Part shown: positions 47,101 to 59,862 of the stretch, one piece after another
Layout: the number at the start of each line of letters is the position of its first letter
Position numbering within the stretch: position 1 is the stretch's first letter
Source of the DNA: Climacteris rufus
Taxonomy: Eukaryota > Chordata > Aves > Passeriformes > Climacteridae
Direction: 5' to 3'
Assembly: GCA_013398175.1 (NCBI GenBank)
Contig: VZRZ01008247.1
Span: 513,165-577,164 of the forward strand
Length of the DNA: 64,000 nt
Notes under the pieces: model-generated
What the model was told of the DNA's origin: nothing
The model's input: only the letters and a program-made list of their open reading frames with translations
Database searches by the model: none
Made by a program: the position numbers and the translations under genes

Positions 47101-49532
47101 TCAAGAAAATATTCCATTTAGCCCTTCTTTTCTTATTTCTTTTTTTAAGCCACTCATGTGAGGATCATGTGGCAACCAGGCTGAGTGACAAAAGTAAGAC
47201 TTGATGTCCATGGACAAGCTGAAACACTTCTTAATTGCAGACCAGATGTTATTCACATTTCCAGGCTGCTCAAATCCACTTGCAACTCAGGTCTTCTTGC
47301 TCCAGAATATCCTTAGCTGGAAAATCAACTGAAAGTTAAAGTAGCAAAAGAGGAAAAACTGGAAGGACACATCAGATCTGACTACAAACAATGCACTGAA
47401 CCCTGAAAAATGAAAACAAAAATATCAAGACAATCTACACAGAATGAAAGACTAAGGTGATGAATGGAGATACAGAAATGTATAGACTGATATCAGCTGA
47501 GAATCTGGCCCTCTACAATGTTTGTAAATATAAAAAGTTATGAGTAGACTATCTAATTGTCATATAATCTTCTGCTAACTCTGGACCTGCTGTGCCTGGG
47601 CAAATCAGCAGCTACCATTCACTTCACATATTTTCATAAGAACCATTCAGAAAAACAGCTTCTTCACTTCCTTGGGACACAACTCACACAGACCTACATA
47701 TGCCAGGGAAGCTGGACCACCAGGTCACAAGAGAAACTCTCGTACCAATTTTCATACCAGGGAGAAATGCCTTTAGGAGTTGTGCTTTCAGAAATTTTGC
47801 AGATGCTTCTCTTTAGGTGATGTAATTCTGCTTTGCCCCTCATTTGGGGCTATGTTGTTAAAGCAATAACTTATCCTTAATTGTCTTGGCTGAACTTGTC
47901 AACACCAGATTTTTTTGCTTCTTGTGTGCTTAGCAGATGCTCCCCTCCATCTGTAACAGCATGAAAATATTATCAGGAGGAACATGCATAGACATATGCT
48001 CAGAAGTTATCTCAATAGTTGCTTATATTTTCCACTCATCTCAGACTTTTGAACCTTTGTTTGTGCAGTCAGCTATGCTGAATTCCTAGAAACAATTTCA
48101 TATATATTGCAAAGAGCTCTTTAATGCCAAGACATACTTTTCCTCAGCCCATTATTTTTGTCACAAATGGCAGCATGAGTAGCTTTTGGTATAATCACCA
48201 TCCTTTTAATTACTGAATCATCCATACCTTCCAACTGCATTCCAAATTGTCATCCTCCTTTTCAGAGACAAGAACAATTTCCTGAATGTAAGAGCACAGA
48301 TATTTACTGTTGCCAATTTTTTTTTCACAGCAGTATATTTCCTCTCTCAAAACTGTTTGAAAAAGACTTAAGGCAGGGAGTAAGAACGTATTTTTCAGAT
48401 TAACTACTTCCTAAGGAAAAAATTATCTAAGTTGGTTCAGCAGGTTTGTTTTCAGCAGAAGAAGAGTGGTTTTAATGAGATTTCCCCAAATAATTCTAAC
48501 CATGACCTTAAAGAGGTCTTAATTTTCATGAGCCTCAATTAATTGGCCAGTGCTGTGTCCAGGCTGCAAAATAAAAATTAAAGACAAAAATTCCTCTAAG
48601 CACTCCCATAAACCTTATGGTCACAGGCAGTAAGGTCTCAGAAACAGCCCGTGATACTAGTAATGTTTCAAGCATCCACTACAGACAGCTGTTAATTGAC
48701 ATGTTAGAGTATTTTAATTACATACCAACGTATGGGCTAAAAAAAATCCAAGCGGATGGGAAAATTAACAGCCAAAAACCAATCGGTGACCAAAACTAAT
48801 TTTTCACTTTTTTAGTATCGCCAATCTGTTGGATCCTGAGGAACACAGTAGCCTTTCCAAAATCAGAGGTTTTAAATATCTAAAATATCTTACTGTGTTT
48901 AACTTTCTGTTGAAGTCTAAACGTTTTCTAATACTTAGAGGAAATGATGAGGTGAGGCGTTTTTTGGTTTTTTTGGTTTTTTTTTTTGTTTGTTTGTTTG
49001 CTTTGCTTTGGTTTTGTCTTTATAACTATTGTCTTACTGTGTTACCAAATTAGAATATTCTTTGGCTGACTTTGGTGTGATTTTCCTTCTCAGAACACTG
49101 CTGAAAGGGACGTATATACACCTCTCAATTTTTGTGATCAGTACGTCCCAACAGCCACTTGGAGCAGCCAAGACAAGGAGTTAGGCACAAATTCAGCAAG
49201 ATATCTTTTTCCCTCTGGAAACTGTCCATGACACTGATTCATTAGGCAGAGATAAAGCTATAATGATTTACAGGACAGGACATCTGCATTTCTTTCATGT
49301 CCCCATAAAGCACAGGCCTTGGTTTTGAGCCATCTAACTCCATTACCAGAGACACAGAAATAGAGGTGCAAAAAATGGCATTTGCCTGTCCATGGTCTTA
49401 CCAAATATGTCAGTTATAGCTTACCCAAATCTTAAGGGTGTGGATATATGTGTGGATATGTCTTCCTTTCATCCCTGTTCTTGATATTTTGTTTCAATTT
49501 TTAGTTTTCATCTTCTATTAAAACACAACATA

Positions 49533-49592
49533 GGAAATTAAATTAAGGGAGGGGAAATTATATTAAACAAAAGGAAATTAAATTAAGCAAAA
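49533..49592. repeat. Three copies of a 20-bp tandem unit
   Basis: GGAAATTAAATTAA or a one-base variant starts at 49533, 49553 and 49573, an exact 20-base spacing. The spacer bases differ between copies. Confidence 0.8.
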
Positions 49593-50428
49593 TTGTTGCA
49601 AGGCTGTGAAAGGTTTGACTGAAACCAGCCTTCCGAAATTAATGTCTTCAGACATCTCCTGGCACAGGGATAGCTCTCAAGCAGCCACCATGATGTTCAG
49701 GAAAGGCCATTCTTTCTCTGGTAATCAGAAGCACTCTTGGATACAGATCTGCATTTCTGTCATGGCTCTCTGCTTCAAACTCAATGCAAGTAAAATATTG
49801 GATGCCACCATGACTTGAATCTACTTGCTCTTCACGTATTTGGTTATTCTAATCACAGTTAGGTGTTGCATTGTACCTGACAACAACTTCTTGCCATCAA
49901 GAGACTCAGCTCAAGAAAGAAATAAAACAACAAGGATATTATAAAAGCAAGTAGAGATTGTGATGAACACCATGGTTTGAGAATGATCGATGAGGTGAAA
50001 GTTGTGGGGCAAAATCCTACTTTATACTCAGCTAATTTTTCATAATTTTTCCCTAAAAATCCACTACTGGCCCTTCACTCCACTAGGTATTGCCAGGAGA
50101 AGGAAGGACTATACCCCTTCTGACATTGGAAATCCTCTCCGTTCCTGAGGGTGGGAAAAGAAGGACACAGATATAGGAATCCAAATGAATGGTGACAGGA
50201 CAGCGTCTCTACACATGTTGTCAGCTGATGGGATTAGAGGAAAGAGGACACAAAGAAGAGAATGCAGGGCTGATGGTCATTGAAGGTCACTCTCCTCCCC
50301 TCACTTCTCCCCAAGTTTCCACAGTATCCTTTCCCAGCCACTAATAGAATCTAATTTTAAATCCTCTGCAGATGGAAAAAACTAGTTATTTATTCACTTT
50401 TTGTAATCAGGCCTTTGAAAATAAATTT

Positions 50429-50464
50429 AAAAAAAAAGAAAGAAAGAAAAAAAAAAAAAAAGAA
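50429..50464. repeat. A-rich run with AAAG units
   Basis: Mostly adenine with a few GAAA units. No retrocopy body was recognised upstream. Confidence 0.85.
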
Positions 50465-50835
50465 GCCAAACAGTGTTGGGAAAACCAACAAGATACCATC
50501 TGTCAGAAATCTCAGGACCGAGAAGCAATAATGTAATGAAATCTACTTCCTGCCTAATAGAATTGGTATAAATTCATAGAATGCCACACATAAAATTAGC
50601 TCGTTCTCACAGTTTGGTTTGAACATTTTTTTTTTTTTCTGAGACACATCCAGTTTGATTTATACACTCATGTACAAGAATAGCCTTGTAGCTTTTGTGG
50701 TATGTAGACATGGTCAGAAAAGAATTGAGGCAATCTGGAGAGGTACAAAGTACTGCTCTACCCCAACCTGTAGAAAGAAAGTCCTGATGTTGCTAGAGAT
50801 ATTGCATTTACACGTCACTTAATTTGTTATAATGG

Positions 50836-50974
50836 GGAAGGAAGGAAGGAAGGAAGGACGGAAGGACAGAAGGATGAAAGGAAGGACGGAAGGACAGGAT
50901 GGAAGGACGGAAGGACGGAAGGACAGACGGACGGACGGACGGAAAGAAGGAAGGAAGGAAGGAAGGAAGGAAGG
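50836..50974. repeat. GGAA/GGAC compound microsatellite
   Basis: About 139 bases of tetranucleotide units, all purine except for the C of the GGAC units and a few isolated T substitutions. GGAA units begin and end the tract. The middle mixes GGAC, GGAA and a few variants (ACAG, ATGG), with four GGAC-type units in a row near 50927-50943. GGAA repeats can bind ETS-family factors; whether this one does is not known. Confidence 0.9.
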
Positions 50975-53686
50975 TGGACAGCTATTCTTTTACTGCATTT
51001 TTTGAATAAAAAAAAAAATCAGTGTGTGACAAGGGGCTACAAGGTTTGAAAAAGACACAATGAACATGCAAATTCCATCCAGGCATGGTATTGTTTTTGT
51101 CCTTCTCATTCTTTCAGTCATGCAGGGGCATAACTTGTGCAGCTGAGTGCAATGAAATTTGTAAACCTATGACTTATATAAACTATTTATGATTAGCATA
51201 TTTTACTCTCCGTAACACTAAGTTTAAGAGTTTGATAATATTTCCATGAAAAACACTATTATTTTTTCATAAACTGTCTTAAAACACATATGCCTGGATT
51301 TTCATAAATCAGATGTTCAGAAGATTCACATCACAAATGAGTTTTAAACCATGAAATATTACAGCGCTTCTTCTGGTCTGACATCTACCTTCTCCATTTA
51401 CCTACAAGCAGGGATATGAGGGGATGTTGTTTCATTTTAGTTGTTGAGATAATTACTATGATCAGATAGCCTAAAACATAAAAAATCATGTAATATTATC
51501 ACTAGTTTCACATAACATGATAAATATGGTACCAATCAGAAAGACTTTCTGAACCTTACCTTTGTGATTTAACTTAAAGGAAGGAAAAAAACACAAAGCC
51601 AAACAAAAATAGAAATCTGTTGAATAATACAAATTTTCTCCAAATGATTTTTCCATATTTCCTGCCAAAATAAACACATGGTACATGTTAGTCTGTCGGG
51701 TCTGCATTAATTTGTCAGCTGTAGGAACTGCCATGATCCATTTGCCAAAATCTCCTGCACTAAATCCCACTGTTTTTAAATTGTAACTCCAAACATCCTT
51801 TTAGGCTTGCAAAGGATTTTAAGCACAACTTACATATATAGAATTTCTAAAATTATTCTCCACACATCTTTAAAGTCTTGGCAAGAAGCAATATAACCAG
51901 CCAGTCACAAGCTGATTTCAGTTCCTTTTCTATCTAATTGCATAAGGTTTAAAATAGTGTCACTGTCATCTGTGACACAGAAAACAAGTATGTGCTAAAC
52001 TGGTTTCATTGACTTCTTCATTTCACTTCTGAGCTGTACATTCAGTCCAGGGAGCAGCTGTACCTTGGTATTCTGGGATTCTGAGATTTCACTGCTTTCT
52101 GTGGAAAAAAGAGACCTCATCATAGTCTTCTAACATGCAAGTGGACTTTTTGGCATTCTTTAAACATATCTAATTTTTTTTTAAGGATCCTCAATGGTGT
52201 TGTCCAACTCATAGTCTCTTTATTAGGTAATGTTATGATGGGAATCCTCAGTATGTTGCTCTAAAGCACTCCACAGGAAATTAAAGAGGAATCACAGGCT
52301 CTCCGTGGATGCAAAAAAATTTAGTCATTGCACATGTATATTGCAAGAACAGCTTATGTCAAATACCTGGGGAAAAAATGGTTCTTTTTCTACCATTGAA
52401 CCAGAAGAGTCATCAGTGTCTTCCAACATATCTAACAAATCTCTAGGAGATATAGTAAACAAAAAAGTCTTAGCCTGATCATTACTAAACTTTTTTCTGT
52501 GGGACATGAAGACTATACAGGGCATTTGTTTTCTGTCATAACTGGGTGTCTTGATGGACCAGGATGAACAAGAGGAAGTAAAAGAAACTAGAACAGGAAA
52601 AGAAGGCACAGGACCCTGAGACCGGCTGGAGAAGAGCAGAATATGAACATGAGAGAGGGAAACCAGACAAAAAGGAGTAGATACGGAGATGAGACGGTTT
52701 GGTGGTGCAGGAGGAGGAGAAGAAAGGGAGGAAGTCATAATTACACTTCTATGGCTCCCACATTCCCCTGTCACCCAGTTGGAAGCATCTACCGGCACAC
52801 TGGCACCAGTACTGCACTCTGGCACCCTTCTACATGCATATAGACGCCAGGACCCACCACTGCTTTTCCTCACCAGCCATTTCTAGGGACACTGGGGAAA
52901 AAAAGAGAGTAAAAAAGAGTGAGAATCCTTGCAAACAAAAATAACTGGCCAGTCTGGAGGGGGTTTGGTAGGAAAAGGGAAGTTGACACATGTAACATAA
53001 TATAATTGCAACACAACAAGCCTTTACAATTTCCCTCACTATATTAGCGCTTAGAATTTAAACTTCTCAAATGCACTGTAATTTTTCCAAAGAAGGATTC
53101 CTCTCTTTTTAGAAAAAGAGCAATTAATTAATGCATTTCAGAGGTATAGGGCTTGATCTATAGGCTAACTGTAATTTTCTTCTGGGTGCTTTAAACAATC
53201 TTTAATGCTTCAGATTCCAAGGTATAAAAATGGTTACGAGAAAGGAAGTGCTTGAGGGACCCCACTGGTGTCACTGGTTTATGTCATTGCAGCAAGTGGG
53301 ATGAATAAGAAGAAAATAAGGAACTTACAGTACTTCTAAGGAATATTATTCTCATTCTGGATATTCAGCTGTCACATTTCAGCATTTCCTCTCCCCTCCA
53401 CTCTGAAAATTAATTTTCAGTTGGGACTCCTCTAAATATTCATATAAAGAGCACTGAGGCACATTTAATTACATTGTAATAATATTTTACCTTAGAATAA
53501 TATTCTGAAATTACTGACAAACATTTCAAAAGCATTTCTGCATTTAATAAATTTACTTGGACTTCTTCTGAATAACATGTATTAACTCACTATATTTTCA
53601 CCTGGAAGTCTTTGGTCTCACACCATTGAAAATATAGATAAGGAAACCCTGATGGCTTAGAAAATTGACATTAGTATTGCACAGAC

Positions 53687-53718
53687 TATGACCTGTCAAA
53701 GTTATGACCTGTCATAAC
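53687..53718. repeat. Direct repeat plus perfect palindrome containing two TGACCT half-sites
   Basis: TATGACCTGTCA occurs at 53687-53698 and 53703-53714. The second copy lies inside the perfect palindrome GTTATGACCTGTCATAAC (53701-53718). TGACCT is the complement of the nuclear-receptor half-site AGGTCA; the two half-sites are 10 bases apart in the same orientation. Confidence 0.75.
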
Positions 53719-54234
53719 TTTTCTATAGGCTTTTGAGATAGAGGTGGCCTAAATTATTTCATATATCTCCCAACTCAGGAAAGAAACCTGCAACAGACAG
53801 CACTTTTCCTTGATTTGTTTGCCATTATGACTGTGAAATGTATGCAATAGAAAGGCATTGAACATCTCTTGTGTCCAACTAAATGAACAATAAGAAATAA
53901 ACTGTCCTTGTCTCCTTGTGCATCCTAGTTTCAACAGAGATCAGTGAGATGTGTGCAGCAGCAGACGTTCTCAGACACTTCCACATAATGTGCTTCAGAT
54001 GCTCTCTCTGGCAAGAGTATGGATAAGTCTTTGCACTTCATCCCATCATATGTGTCCAGGACCCATATATTTGTGATATAAATACTTGTTCTTGAAAAAT
54101 GACTACAACTTCCTGGAGAGCTAAGATCAGACTTTATTCACCTGAGCTGCTGGCACTTTGCAAACAGCTCTGATGCTTGAAAAGTTCAGTGTATCCTGGG
54201 GAAGCTTCCTTGCTTAATCAAAACAATTCTTTCT

Positions 54235-54541
54235 CATAGAATCATAGAATGGTTTAGGTTGGAAAGGACCTTAAAGACCATCTAGTTCCAACCCCCTGCC
54301 ATGGGCAGGGACTCCTTTCACTAGGCCGGGTTGCTCAGGGCCCCATACAACCTGGCCTGGAACACTGCCAGGAATGAGGCATCCACAACTTCTCTGGACA
54401 ACCTGTTCCAGTGCCTCACCACCTCACAGTAAAACATTTTTTTCTGTGTATCTAACATAAATTTCCCATCTTTCAGTTTGAACCCTTTACTCTTTGTCCT
54501 GCCGCTACAGTTCCTGATGAAGGATCCCTCTCCAGCTTTGG
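54235..54541 (-). mobile_element. CR1 LINE 3' fragment, minus strand
   Basis: The + strand opens CATAGAATCATAGAATGG, followed by GGTTGGAAAGGACCTTAAAG, AGTTCCAACCCCCTGCC, ATGGGCAGGGAC and GGCATCCACAACTTCTCTGG, the standard avian CR1 3' end in complement. It is cut at its 5' end near 54541, within the CTCTCCAGCTTTGG block. Conservation is good compared with the other CR1 copies in the window, suggesting a younger insertion. No coding sequence remains. Confidence 0.95.
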
Positions 54542-57500
54542 AACGTACGTGTCATAGATGATATTTGTCCCTGAAGCATCAGAGAGATCTCTCTAATGAC
54601 ATACCACAATTTACAAAAAATGAATAAGAAAAATCAAAATCTCAATTCTCATTGGCTCCTCAATGAGGTATACTATAATGGAGGAAGAAAGAGCTTTTTT
54701 TTTCTATTTTTTTCTTCTCTTTTTAACTGTAATTCTTCGAGAAATAATAACCTGACTCATTACTGCATTTCAGTCCAACTCACTTACATATCTTTCACCT
54801 GCAGCAGGAGTTTGAGATTCTCTACCTGATGAATAAAGAAGCCCTTCTAGACTTTTGTTTTCATTCATGTTGGGTGGCCTTCTCAGAAGGAGTGATTTTC
54901 AGATGGACCACAACCAAAAAATGAAAATATCCTTCAATAGGATATTTATCCTCTATTTCCCAAAATATTTTTTATCCTGTTTGCAAATCTAAAATTTATT
55001 TACAAAATCCTTTCCAGAAAGTGACAGAACAGACTATGAAAACACACATACACATACAGATGCTACAGACATAGACACAAAGTGATTCAATAATAGGAAA
55101 TTTTAAAAGCCATAGAAAAATGCAGATTGGAAAGATGTGCTGCAAATGGAACAGGACAAAGTCTTTACATGGAATTCTGGGCAACAACACGGAGAAAGTC
55201 TTCAGTGTGTCTCCAGTTTTGGATGGCATGCAGTCACAGAGGGTAAGATCCTGGCTACATCTCAGCCAGTAGCATGACCATCAATGGGGTCATGATTTCA
55301 CCCACAATGCATGAAAGAGCCTGCCAGCTCTTCCGTGCTCCTGGGGAGAAGAAAGTGGCTGCACCACCTTGCACCTGCCCTAAGTGACACTCAGCTCTCA
55401 TATACAAGATCAGTCCAACCTCTGAAACTTTCCTTAGGTCACTGCATTTGGTTTTGATTCATGTGGAAATCTGTGCTGTTATACAGTTTCCAAAGCCTGT
55501 ATGTGTCACTGGCTAACCACAGAAGAAGCAGATTCTAACATTTCCTGTGACATTTAGGAGGAAAGTCAGGCCAGCTCCACATGGTTTTCAAAATCCCAGT
55601 TTTCACATAAAAGTTGTTTTGGGGGAAGGAGAGGAACACTTGAGTGCTGCAGGCACAACCAGTTTCTCAAGTAGTTGTTCTGCTCCCTGCAGTCGGCCAA
55701 GACAGAAAACTGCTAAATTACCATCTCCACCACAGGCACACATAAACTTTACTGGTTCAGAGGAAATAGTAAATGGTGCCTGTGTTTCAGAGACTGAGCT
55801 AAACTTTTTGTTCTGTCTCTAAATAGAACATGATTTTATTTCATAGCCCCTTTTTTACACTTTTATGTTTTCCTCCTGGAGCTTGCTCTTCCCTGTGAAT
55901 TCAGCAGTCAGCTCCCACATAAGGCCAAGCATGCTTTACAATTTACAGTTTCTCTTCAGTAATGACAAAACTTACCCTATTTCATCTTCATCTTTGAGAT
56001 GATAAAATTTGGCTTAGGGAACAGATGTTTTTCAGAGGTCAAAAGGTACCAGTAATGCTCAGGGAGATCTCAGGGAAAGGAGACCATCTAGGTTTGGGGT
56101 CAAATCTTAGGGATGATGTCTTGCCCTGTGCAGCTCTGAAGTTCCCCGGTGATGTTTGCAGAATATAGAGCAGTAAGGATGCTATCTGGACCCACTGGCA
56201 ACATGCATAGAAGATTAGAGATATATTCCACTGAGTAACAAAAGGACAAACGATTTGGTGGTGTTGTGCACAGGTGACACTTTGTTTCAAATGCAGGGGT
56301 TAATCTCCATTCTTTGGAAGGGTAAACTTGCAGAAACACATTTCAACAACCCCTGACAGATAATTCTTTCACGGATCTACAGGTTTTTCATCTCTTTAGA
56401 CCATGTTTTCTAATTCAAAAGGTCTCAAAATCATACTGCAAACCTGTATACCTGCAAGTCAGATACAACCCAACATGGGCTGCCTTACTCAGCTCCAGCA
56501 AAGCCAGCCACTGCAATGCTTTTCAGCTGATGTTAAATGTTTCCTACTTACCAGCCTCTGCAATACCCATGTAACATTCTGTTTGCGAGTGGGTACTCAC
56601 TTATTCATGTAGCATTTGGAATATGCTCTGGCACAATTTAATGCCATTTGATAAGGCTTAAGAGGGTCATTGGAACACTGTACCTTTATGCCATGACTGC
56701 TGCATATGATTACAGAGAAGAAACTCAGAAAAGTAGCTTTGAGGAAATAAAACTGGTTGAGCAAATTTATTTAAGAAAAAGAAGTAACAGACCAAGATCC
56801 TTGCTTCGATCAAAAAATGAACAAGTGTGTTCATCAGTTAGTTATTATAAACTAAAAAGAAATTTGATTTACTCTGTGTAGGTTTATTATCTGTGACCCT
56901 TCAAACTCAGCTGTTTAACATAGCCCACTTGGCCTGTAACTGACTTAGAAACCTTTCAAGGACAGGATCAAGGAATAAATGCACAATATCATACAGAGTG
57001 TTGAAGGATATACCACTATTTTCAGTGTGCCCTTCTCAAAGGAAAATTGTCTTGTTCGAAATATATAGGGGGTTACTGGTTTAATTATAGGAACAGGTAC
57101 AGGTATGGGCTAACACACATTTGGCAACAGTGCAACTCCGTTCATTTCCATAAACTAAATCTGGCTGGAGAAATGTACTGATATGAGGTGATGCTGTATA
57201 TATTGCTTTAGTAAATGTAGATGTTACAAACATTTTCATAAGTGTATGTTGTTAGATACCTATCCTAGCAAGATAAAAAAGGAGTGAGAACAGTCATATC
57301 TGACCAAACTCAATTAGCTATAGCCAGACTAGTTGTGTTTGGAATTATTATTGGTATAAATCCTGTACATTATTCTGAGAAGAAAACATCTTTCACAGTT
57401 CAACCAGATCCAGTCTGTAAATCAGACTGGAGATTTGTTCCCTGTCATGCAAAAAAATCATTGTGTTACCATGAACTGTGACTTAGGAATCTCTTTCAGA

Positions 57501-59084
57501 TAGGTTCAGTTCCATTACTCTCTGTTTGTGTCATGTTTGCCATTTCTTATTGATAGTTAAATAAGCACATTGATATTAATAAGCTAACCACAACTTTGAT
57601 GAATCAATTATCTGCTTTGTAGTTGCTTTATAAATGTCCTATCCTTCTATTTCGGCCTGATTTCTAAATACTGAGGTGATTGACCTCCATTCAAATTGTA
57701 TACTATTAAATTCAGGATCATACATCATATGCTTCTGTTTCCCATTTTTTATCAGCAACACTTTTGATAAAAAAAGAGCCATGGATAAGATGGAACAGAC
57801 TATAAAAATTTGCATTAATCAGTAATGAATATTTTCAAAAGCATCAAATGTTCTATTGAACATGGGTGTTACAAACGGACACTGATGTAGGAGATTAATT
57901 AAAATGAGCATATTGAAATATCATTTGAATGAATCCTTTCATTTGCTGATTTCCAAAATTGAATATGGTCTTTGTGAAAGATACCAGTTTTTCACTTGTT
58001 TTCAAAGACAGCACTTTTCCTTAACAAGGAACTGATTTGAAACCACCAGGTCATTGCATAAACTAAAAAAAACACAAAGAAATGACCCTGTAATTTGCTC
58101 ACAGGTCTATACATTCCTAATATTTTTCTTACGGAACAGCACTAATGGTATTGAAATTAGTCAAAATGAACACAAATAAATCAGACTTCATTTCACATGC
58201 CAAATGTTTGTGATAGGAAAATTTGGGGGGAAAAAAAGCCAAAAACAGGAAGCAGATAAACTTTCCTGTTTGGTGCAGAGAAGTGATTGGTCTTTAGCTG
58301 CATATTTCTGAGATAAATGTTTAGTAAAACAAAGTCTCTTTGCAAAATCTGGAATCTTATTGCTGAAATCAGCTTTGAATTTTGGTCTTGCTTCTTGACA
58401 AGACAGAATTATGTTCCTTTCTGCAAGAGAGGAATTTTACTGCCTTGAACTGTCAGACCTTTTCATCCAGAATAATAGACAAATTCCTCATTAATGCTTT
58501 GAAAACAAATATTTGGCTATCAGGCAAAGTAATGTCACCAAACAATAACACTTTGCTACCAGAAGGATATAAACAATTGCAGACTAAGTCCAGTGAGTGT
58601 GCATTTTACATAGACAGCTAAAATGCATGTTATGCAAGCACATATATCCAAGGAAATCTTTAATTTCTCTCAAAGAAGATATTTATTTATTATCTGTGTA
58701 TTTTAAACTAGGCACGCTGTCTCTTTATAATGGATTACTACATTCGGTGGGGCTGACACAAAATGGCACACTGAAGTCTAAAATTTAAATTAGGGAAGAA
58801 AGTGATGCTCCCGCTCATGGGGCTAAACAAGCACCCTTTCTTCCCCAGCACGGTCTGCAGAGTTATGAGAAGCTTCAGCCAGGACTGTGCCTCTGCAGAG
58901 CTCAGCAGAGCCCCTTAATGCCCTGTGTGGCTTGGCACTGACAAGCAAAGGTGCTTCACGTCAAAGCTGGACCCAGAGGAAAAGGTCCTCCGCTGAATGT
59001 GCTTACCAACACCATGAGATATGCATAAACTCTCCCTGCCAGGGACTGATACAGTACTTAAAAATGAATGGCAACACTTCTTGA
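54542..59084. other. Unassigned AT-rich region
   Basis: About 4.5 kb with no recognised gene or named repeat. Open frames do not exceed about 91 codons (55547-55822, +) and show no domain. 58800-59080 is somewhat richer in GC than the rest. Confidence 0.55.
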
Positions 59085-59503
59085 GGGGAAGCCATATCAG
59101 GAGGGGCTGAAGAAACTTGGTCCGGTAAGCCTGGAGAACAGGACACTGAGGGGGGACCTCATTGCAGTCTACAACTTCCTTGTGAGGGGAAGAGAAGGAG
59201 CAGGCACCGATTTCTTCTTTGTGGTGCCCAGTGACAGGACCTGAGGGAAAAGCCTAAAGTTGTGTCAGTGGAGATTTAGGTTGAATATTAGGAAAAGGTT
59301 CTTCACCCAGAGGTTGGTTGGACACTGGAACAGGCTCCCCAGGGAAGTGGTCACCGCACCAAGCCTGACAGAGTTCAAGAAGCATTTGAACAATACTCTC
59401 AGGTACAGTGTGTGACTCTTGGGGATGGTGCTGTGCAGGACCAGGAGTTAGACTCCATGATCTTTGTGGGTCCCTTCCAACTCAGGTTATTCTGTGATTC
59501 TGT
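59085..59503 (+). mobile_element. CR1 LINE 3' fragment, + strand
   Basis: Carries CTGGAGAACAGGACACTGAG, GGGACCTCATTGCAGTCTAC, ATTAGGAAAAGGTTCTTCAC, CACTGGAACAGGCTCCCCAG, AAGCCTGACAGAGTTCAAG and GGGTCCCTTCCAACTCAG, and ends TATTCTGTGATTCTGT. This is the 3' region of one avian CR1 subfamily, in the sense direction. It is 5'-truncated, so no RT sequence remains. Confidence 0.95.
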
Positions 59504-59699
59504 ACAACACTGTGACTAGACACATCTCCTGTTCCAAGGTTGCTATGCTTTCAGGAAAAGGATTTAGCCTAAATTTCTGACATGCTACCTAAATGCCTTG
59601 AGCAATGGAGTACCATCTTAAAAGTGGTAACAGCATGAAGTCTCCCCTCTTTACCTGAGCAGAGTTTCTATCTCCAAACAGATAAGTCAACAAGAACAA

Positions 59700-59862
59700 C
59701 TGTTCCAGGGACTTGCTGGAGATCTCACCACTGAAGGTTTTCAAGATGAAGCTGGACAGGGTGCTACATAATCTTATCTAGGCTTCCTTTCCCACAAAAA
59801 GTGGGACCGGGTGATCCTTAGAGGTCTGTCGCAAGCAGGGCTGTTTTATGATTCGATGAACC
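59700..59862 (+). mobile_element. Older CR1 LINE 3' fragment, + strand
   Basis: Shows TTTTCAAGATGAAGCTGGAC, GGGTGCTACATAATCTTATC, GGACCGGGTGATCCTTAGAG and a decayed terminal repeat TTTTATGATTCGATGAA. It is a different CR1 subfamily from the copy about 200 bases upstream and is more diverged. 5' end near 59700. Confidence 0.8.

Larger units (their letters stand above)
42886..54234. other. Long unassigned region with simple repeats
   Basis: About 11 kb without a recognised gene. It holds two neighbouring inverted repeats (44088-44178), an A-run at 45693-45708, a T/G-rich patch at 48961-49017, a 20-bp triple repeat (49533-49592), an A/AG-rich run at 50429-50464, a GGAA/GGAC tract (50836-50974) and a short palindromic repeat (53687-53718). 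The longest open frame of the window, 182 codons on the minus strand (52325-52873), has no recognisable domain and no ATG at its start as defined; I do not call it a gene. Confidence 0.5.
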
